Of a stretch of 64,000 nucleotides of DNA, positions 58,966 through 64,000 are shown piece by piece. The stretch's first letter is position 1. Each line of letters starts with the position of its first letter. This DNA comes from Epithemia pelagica (taxonomy: Eukaryota; Bacillariophyta; Bacillariophyceae; Surirellales; Surirellaceae), in the NCBI GenBank assembly GCA_946965045.2, contig OX337232.1, forward strand, positions 3,782,001 through 3,846,000, given 5' to 3'. Under the pieces are notes generated by a model. That model saw only the letters and a list, made by a program, of their open reading frames with translations, searched no databases and had not been told where the DNA came from. The position numbers and the translations under genes were made by a program.

Positions 58966-61900
58966 TGGTTAGCCGTCACTCATAAGCAGTGCGGCGGAGT
59001 TACTACCGCTCGGGTGCATGTTGGACGGCGTGGTTTGCCGCCTTTATTCTTCAAGTTATCGTCACGCCGCACGATTGGATCTATCCTGATACATTCGGTT
59101 CGACCTGAACCGTGCTCCCCGCCGTCCGTATCCTTGTCAACTTACGGGAGTGACGACTTACTCCATACCCGTCAACTGGACAAACCGGTCAAGTTCGCCA
59201 CTCGGTTTTACAAGAACGGCTGGGGCTCCCGTTCCCTTACCCCGTTGGAACTGGGTGCAGCTTTTGACCTCCCATTGTGGATCATGCAGATAAACGATTC
59301 GTTTGATTGGTGGATCCAGCATGTGTTGTCCCCTCGTTTCACACCCGTCAAAATCCCAGGCCAAGTCTTGACCACCGCCCTCCCTTTCCTCGAGCCGGTG
59401 CTGATTCACCATCTTAGCACCGCTGGCACCAAACACGGTGGTCCACCGTCCCCTTTGCGTCCCGTCAAACGAGGACGGTGGCTGTCAGCCCTGGCCGAAC
59501 ACACGCAGAATGGCGTACTGGGCACACATATTCCTTCTTTACCCGCCTTCTTGCCTCACGCTGCTTGGTTAGATGATTCCAAAATATCGGATATTGCCGT
59601 CAAATCTGATGACGCGGTCGCACCTTTTTGGATATGGAACGGTCGGATTCGTGGATTGTTTCCTTGGATTTCTGATCGGGCTCTGGCTGGGTTTCGTTTA
59701 CTTGGGCTCCGTTGGTGGCGTCGTCGACTGTATCGAAGCTTTATCGCCTATTTACGTCTTCGGTTTGGACAGGCATGGCCATCTTTGGTGTCCGATTCGA
59801 CACTCCAGGGGGGGGACTCTGAATTTTCGTTGCACTCTGCTCCTCTTGTGCGTGCCGCTGGATGTCAAGTGCTTTCGCAATTGTTGGCAAGCACGTGGTG
59901 GGATTGGGATGAAGGATCTTCTCTCATTTTTTGGCGGTGGAATGGCCTCGACCAACAAAATGAGGCCTGGTTTGGGACACCCATTCATGTCACCGGTGCT
60001 CTTCCGTCCTATCATCGCAAGCAACGTCCTCCTTCCGACGATATGCTTGCTCAAGTCGGCGCTAAACTTTCGACAGTCTTGAACCGCGGGTATTTTGATC
60101 TCAACGCGCCTATTGCAAGCATGTCGGACTACTTTGCCGTACCAAAAGGTGACAGCGATATTCGTATGGTCTACAACGGCACAAGTTGTGGACTCAATGC
60201 ATCGTTGTGGGCCCCAAACTTTTGGTTACCATCTTCCGAATCTGCGCTACGTCTCCTAACGTGCGATTCCTACTGTGGTGACATGGACTTAGGCGAGATG
60301 TTTCTCAACTTCCCGATGGACATTCGCCTTCGTCCATTTGCTGGTGTTGATTTAACTCCGTTACGTGACCATCTTGCTACACCACCATCTGAATCCAAAC
60401 CCAAGCTCGCACGTTGGAACCGCCTTTTCATGGGCATGTTGCCCAGTCCTTTCCATGCGGCGCGGCATTACTACATTGCGGAAGAAATGGCCAAGGGATC
60501 CCCGCAAGACCCGACGAGCCCGTGTGGGTTTGATGCTGTGCGGTTCAACATTCCAGGGTCCGCCGACTACACACCAACACTTCCCTGGGTGATGAAATGG
60601 AACTCGAAGCTAGACAACATTGCGGGTGATGTGGTAACCTATATGGACGACCTTCGAACTGTCGGGTCGTCTGCTGAGCACGTATGGCAAGTGGCAAGAC
60701 GGTTGGGCTCTCGATTACAATACTTGGGCATTCAAGATGCTCCTCGAAAGCGCCGCCCACCGTCGAAAACACCAGGAGCTTGGGCGGGCAGCGTCCATCA
60801 CATTTCGGAGTCAGCAGTGTCGAAAACGCTGACGCAAAAGAAATGGGATAAGGGGAAAGCCCTGTTGAAGAAATACGTGGAAGCGTTTGCCGAAAGCGAC
60901 GCTCCAATCTTCGACCACAAACAAATGCAGAGAGATGTCGGTTTCTTCGTCCACCAAGCCCTGACCTTTAGTTCCATGATGCCATTTTTGAAGGGCTTTT
61001 ACTTGACGATGAATGTCTGGCGGCCGGACCGGAACGGGGATGGCTGGAAGCTTTCGACAAGAGAATGGATATCTCAGTTGCAGGAAAAACTTTCGGATGC
61101 CGAGGTGAATACCTTGTGTGGTTTCCTAGAAGAAGACGAGGAAAGCGAACCGTCCATGCAAGATACAAAGGAGACAAAAGTGCGTTCGGAAAATCCACCG
61201 AAGTCAGTGAAAGCTGTTCCGCGTCTCAAGTCGGATGTCAAAGCGCTGGCAGCGATGCTCGCGGAAGAAGAGCCTCCAAAGGTCCAAGTGAGATCTTTGT
61301 CCGTTTACGTGGCCTTGTTTGGTTGTGGAGACGCGTCGGGATGCGGATTCGGCGCGGCCTTCCAGTTGCCACAGAAGAAATTGTCCTACAGAGTGGGCGT
61401 CTGGGGGAGAGACATTGTTGTTGAAGAATCCTCCAACTGGAAAGAGTTTACCAACTGTGTTGAGTCGCTCAAGGAAGAAGCAACAACAGGCCAACTTGAT
61501 TCCACGGAAGTATTCTTCTTCACCGATAATTCCACGGTGGAAAGGTGTTTCTATAAGGGGTCGTCGTCCAGCCCAAAACTCCTAGACCTCGTAATTCGTT
61601 TGAGGCGACTAGAGATGAAGCATGCCCTGAGACTTCACATTTCTCACGTCTCGGGTAAACGGATGATCGCTGTTGGAGTTGACGGAATTTCAAGAGGTCA
61701 GTTGAATGAAGGGGTGATGGCAGGATCGCCTATGCTGTCCTACATCCCCCTTCACAAAACTCCTATCCAAATGTCAGATACCCTCTTTGAATGGGTCCGA
61801 TCTTGGTTGGGTGCCAAGACGGAGCTCCTAACCCCCATGGATTGGTTCACCACTGGCCATGACATCAGGGGATGGACGCTCCCGTCGGATCATAACGATC

Positions 61901-62355
61901 TGTCCCTGCCAATCCTTCGGCCAGGACATTTCGTATGGGCTCCTCCCCCGGGAGGAGCAGACGTGGCTTTAGAAGAGCTTCCAAAAGCCCGTCATAAGCG
62001 TCAGTCTTCCATGCACGTCTTCTTGTGCCAACGCTTACTTACACCTAAGTGGTTTAAACAATTGCACAAGGCTTGCGACCTTGTGCTGGAAATTCCAGCG
62101 GGAACTTCGTTTTGGCCTGAAGGAAACTTTGAACCTCTAATCGTTGGTCTTGTTTTTCCGTTTATCAGGTCACAGCCATGGCAACTCCGAGGAACACCGA
62201 AGATGTTCTCAATGGATTGGAAATTGCGCAAAATGTGGAAAGAAGATCCCGTGGGTGGACGGGATCTTCTGCGCAAATTTTGCGTACAGTGTTGGAAAAT
62301 GCGCTCCATGTCGGAGCGCATGGTGTCCAGAGTGTTATTCTTTGAGCGACGATGA
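58966..62355 (+). CDS. DIRS-like element reverse transcriptase and RNase H
   Basis: About 1130 codons. The frame after TAA has no ATG for a long way; coding character starts at once (CGGVTTARVHVGRRGLPP), so I start it after the stop. RT: GDSDIRMVYNGTSCGLNASL, CDSYCGDMDLGEMFLNFPMD, and the catalytic VTYMDDLRTV (about residue 545). RNase H has FGCGDASGCGFGAAF, SSNWKEFTNCVESL, FFFTDNSTVERCF and ISHVSGKRMIAVGVDGISRG. The C-terminus reads PLIVGLVFPFIRSQPWQLRG and CVQCWKMRSMSERMV. The final ~210 bases are also read in another frame by the next ORF. Confidence 0.82.
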   Translation, partial: WLAVTHKQCGGVTTARVHVGRRGLPPLFFKLSSRRTIGSILIHSVRPEPCSPPSVSLSTYGSDDLLHTRQLDKPVKFATRFYKNGWGSRSLTPLELGAAFDLPLWIMQINDSFDWWIQHVLSPRFTPVKIPGQVLTTALPFLEPVLIHHLSTAGTKHGGPPSPLRPVKRGRWLSALAEHTQNGVLGTHIPSLPAFLPHAAWLDDSKISDIAVKSDDAVAPFWIWNGRIRGLFPWISDRALAGFRLLGLRWWRRRLYRSFIAYLRLRFGQAWPSLVSDSTLQGGDSEFSLHSAPLVRAAGCQVLSQLLASTWWDWDEGSSLIFWRWNGLDQQNEAWFGTPIHVTGALPSYHRKQRPPSDDMLAQVGAKLSTVLNRGYFDLNAPIASMSDYFAVPKGDSDIRMVYNGTSCGLNASLWAPNFWLPSSESALRLLTCDSYCGDMDLGEMFLNFPMDIRLRPFAGVDLTPLRDHLATPPSESKPKLARWNRLFMGMLPSPFHAARHYYIAEEMAKGSPQDPTSPCGFDAVRFNIPGSADYTPTLPWVMKWNSKLDNIAGDVVTYMDDLRTVGSSAEHVWQVARRLGSRLQYLGIQDAPRKRRPPSKTPGAWAGSVHHISESAVSKTLTQKKWDKGKALLKKYVEAFAESDAPIFDHKQMQRDVGFFVHQALTFSSMMPFLKGFYLTMNVWRPDRNGDGWKLSTREWISQLQEKLSDAEVNTLCGFLEEDEESEPSMQDTKETKVRSENPPKSVKAVPRLKSDVKALAAMLAEEEPPKVQVRSLSVYVALFGCGDASGCGFGAAFQLPQKKLSYRVGVWGRDIVVEESSNWKEFTNCVESLKEEATTGQLDSTEVFFFTDNSTVERCFYKGSSSSPKLLDLVIRLRRLEMKHALRLHISHVSGKRMIAVGVDGISRGQLNEGVMAGSPMLSYIPLHKTPIQMSDTLFEWVRSWLGAKTELLTPMDWFTTGHDIRGWTLPSDHNDLSLPILRPGHFVWAPPPGGADVALEELPKARHKRQSSMHVFLCQRLLTPKWFKQLHKACDLVLEIPAGTSFWPEGNFEPLIVGLVFPFIRSQPWQLRGTPKMFSMDWKLRKMWKEDPVGGRDLLRKFCVQCWKMRSMSERMVSRVLFFERR

Positions 62356-63739
62356 CCGGTTCTACGTCGCGTCGCGAAATACCATGGTAGAAGAATCGGA
62401 TCAAGACCGTCTGGTGGCTGAGACTTGGAGGAGTCGCACCAGAGACCGTCGGGAGGATTTCAATCAAGCACGAGCCGGCGATCACATGGTCACGCCGTTC
62501 GAATGCGATTTGTGCGTGTTCCGGAAACTGCGACAAGAGGAGCCGGACCCGCAAAACCTAAAAGACCAGTACCTTCTCACTTGCATAAGACGAATGAACT
62601 TGGACGCCTTTTGGAGCAGGGCCACGAGTACGGTCATGCAGAACACGAGGAATGCAAAAACGATGATAGAAAAATCCAAGAAAGTTGGGATTCCATTCGG
62701 ACCCTTCAGAAGCCCTGGTCCGTTCCCTAATTACGACCATTGTGGCTATCATGTGGCTTTCTTAATGCTGGATGCGTCGTTGGATCAAGGAAAGTATCAT
62801 CGAGACAGAAAGCAGTTTGATACGATACGAAAATTTCGCTCTACCTATTCAAATCATGTGAGAGCAACGGCTTCTACGTTGGTAAACGGCCATCCGTTGG
62901 TGCTTACAGACAACAATGGAAAGGCCTTTTCCCGAATGGGTCAGGATGAGAGCGGTTCGTTATGGTTCTCCAGATTTGTGGAAGGATGTCGACGTCGAAT
63001 GGGCCAAGATTGGCGACCTGATCAGGCTGTGACCAGTGAGCTAATGCTAGCCTTGTTGGGCTCAATCGAAGAGGAGATTGTGGAGAACCGAGAAGAACAC
63101 GACGCGTTCTTCCTTGTTCTTGCTGGCACCTTCTTCGCTACGTCGTACGTTTTGTCGTTACGAGGCCCGGAAGGTTTGCTGCTGGACTTGAATGCGCTTG
63201 TAAAGTACATGGATCTTTACAGGCAACGAAACTGTATTGTGGTTGGGTTGTGGGGGCAGTTCAAAGGAGAGCATATGGAACGCTCACACCTTTTGCCATG
63301 TTGCGACGAGACCAGCAGTGGAATAAAGATAAGACGATGGATAAATCGGGCAGTTTGCCTGTCCCAGGAGATGGGACGATGGTCGGGACCATTGATGCTC
63401 AATCGCAATGGGACCCCCATCACATCAAGAGCTTTGGACGACACTCTTCATCGTCACTTGATAAAAATCTTCGTTGAGCGGAGGGACCTTTTCCCGCTTG
63501 CTGCCATCAAAGACGAAGAGGACATTATATCAAGATACCCAGTCTTTCGATCCTTCCGGAGAGGATCAAATACGAGAGCCAAAGAAATTGGCGTTGCCAC
63601 TCCAGACGTTGATACAGTCAACCGCTGGAGAACGAAAGAAAATGCGGGCACAAACAAGCCAGGAGCCAGGATAGACCACATGTACGCCGATCTAAACTTG
63701 CTTGTGGGTCCGTTCTTGAGGTACACTTGGTCCATGTGA
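62144..63739 (+). CDS. DIRS-like element zinc-finger/tyrosine recombinase-like ORF
   Basis: Up to 531 codons, in frame +1 relative to RT. The N-terminal part, overlapping the end of RT, encodes a Cys-rich zinc-binding stretch: CAKCGKKIPWVDGIFCANF and GKCAPCRSAWCPECYSL. The first ATG in this frame comes only after it (62383), so access needs a frameshift, splicing or non-ATG start. The rest is a helical ~400-residue domain with VLSLRGPEGLLLD (likely first Arg) and late YPVFRSFRRGSNTRAKE, with IDHMYADLNLLVGPFL (possible catalytic Tyr). Tyrosine recombinases need R, HxxR and Y; the His position is not clear here. Confidence 0.65.
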   Translation: MVLFFRLSGHSHGNSEEHRRCSQWIGNCAKCGKKIPWVDGIFCANFAYSVGKCAPCRSAWCPECYSLSDDDRFYVASRNTMVEESDQDRLVAETWRSRTRDRREDFNQARAGDHMVTPFECDLCVFRKLRQEEPDPQNLKDQYLLTCIRRMNLDAFWSRATSTVMQNTRNAKTMIEKSKKVGIPFGPFRSPGPFPNYDHCGYHVAFLMLDASLDQGKYHRDRKQFDTIRKFRSTYSNHVRATASTLVNGHPLVLTDNNGKAFSRMGQDESGSLWFSRFVEGCRRRMGQDWRPDQAVTSELMLALLGSIEEEIVENREEHDAFFLVLAGTFFATSYVLSLRGPEGLLLDLNALVKYMDLYRQRNCIVVGLWGQFKGEHMERSHLLPCCDETSSGIKIRRWINRAVCLSQEMGRWSGPLMLNRNGTPITSRALDDTLHRHLIKIFVERRDLFPLAAIKDEEDIISRYPVFRSFRRGSNTRAKEIGVATPDVDTVNRWRTKENAGTNKPGARIDHMYADLNLLVGPFLRYTWSM

Positions 63740-64000
63740 TTGTCCAGTCGAGATTCTCGGTGGAGGGGGTTTTGGTTCCTACAAGTTGAGAGAAAGCCGA
63801 CATGGCAAGGCGTTTTCTCTTCTTGATTGTTGGTTTATGGGTTTGTTCCGTCACAGTCTGCTGTCCCTTGCCCCCTTTGCGATTGCATGGTGCTACCTGA
63901 TTGCGTTGGGGGAATCCAGGGGAACAAACAGGAGTCTCGACATGGTTCATCTACCCGTGGCTGATAAATTGGTACTCTTAGCTGGTTACGAAACACCGGC
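63740..64000. other. Right window edge, probable 3' part of the DIRS-like element
   Basis: No protein-like frame. The element's 3' end and terminal repeat, if present, may lie here or beyond the window. Confidence 0.4.

Larger units (their letters stand above)
55996..63739 (+). mobile_element. DIRS-like (tyrosine recombinase) retrotransposon
   Basis: On the plus strand: Gag-like coiled-coil protein, a linker, RT-RNase H, and an overlapping zinc-finger/tyrosine-recombinase-like ORF. It has no LTRs, no DDE integrase and no target duplication that I can see. The RT-RNase H followed by a recombinase-like frame fits DIRS-group retroelements, which integrate circular DNA with a tyrosine recombinase. 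The right end lies beyond 63739 and may be outside the window. Terminal repeats were not resolved. Confidence 0.75.

Noticed and set aside
62178-62345. Short ATG frame (MATPRNTEDVLNG...) in the third phase of the DIRS overlap
   Set aside because: Ends after ~55 codons and lacks family-like words, while both other phases have them.

Overview
This is a nuclear window from a diatom-like stramenopile, most likely a pennate diatom. Three things point there: presequences with a signal peptide ending in an 'AF' plastid-targeting motif (tRNA ligase at 31586-36361, Cys-rich protein at 51451-51987), a CoDi-like Ty1/copia element with a DRGANGG protease motif, and proteins swollen by Q/N/S/T/H homopolymers as in some diatom genomes. 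The genus cannot be fixed from sequence alone. Genes are sparse and mostly intronless; one two-exon model can be built (9968-11746). Layout, left: 1-11750 holds a low-complexity Ser/Arg-rich protein (-), a long protein with two TPR blocks and an SGT/STI1-like tail (-), a ten-copy ~91 bp minisatellite, and a secreted SGNH/GDSL-like protein that has lost its catalytic residues (-). 11984-26143 is one large DNA transposon with ~700-750 bp terminal inverted repeats. Each arm carries an 8-bp satellite. Inside are four genes: a small basic protein (-), a DDE transposase (+), a long protein with a Trp-rich N-terminal domain (-) and a small charged protein (+). An 8.4 kb copia element (783-bp LTRs differing by one base seen, 5-bp target duplication CAGGT) is nested between the last two. 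Middle: 26144-43164 is mainly host genes. They are a foldback element, a cytochrome P450 (+), a 5'-truncated DEX1-like FG-GAP gene (+), a plant-type tRNA ligase fused to an MJ1316 RNA-end domain (-), an orphan type II membrane protein (+) and a secreted protein (-). Right: 43358-50501 is an intact-looking two-ORF non-LTR retrotransposon with C2H2 fingers, RT and a restriction-like endonuclease region (-). Then come a plastid Cys-rich protein (-) and a capsule-type glycosyltransferase (-). 55996-63739 is a DIRS/tyrosine-recombinase retroelement (+) whose Gag, linker and RT-RNase H lie in one frame split by two stop codons, and whose RT end overlaps a zinc-finger/recombinase ORF in another frame. 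Over half of the window is mobile DNA. The most unusual signals are the MJ1316-tRNA ligase fusion with two plausible starts, the SGNH pseudoenzyme, the four-gene inverted-repeat transposon, and the recoding and dual-coding layout of the DIRS-like element. No tRNA, rRNA or CRISPR was recognised.
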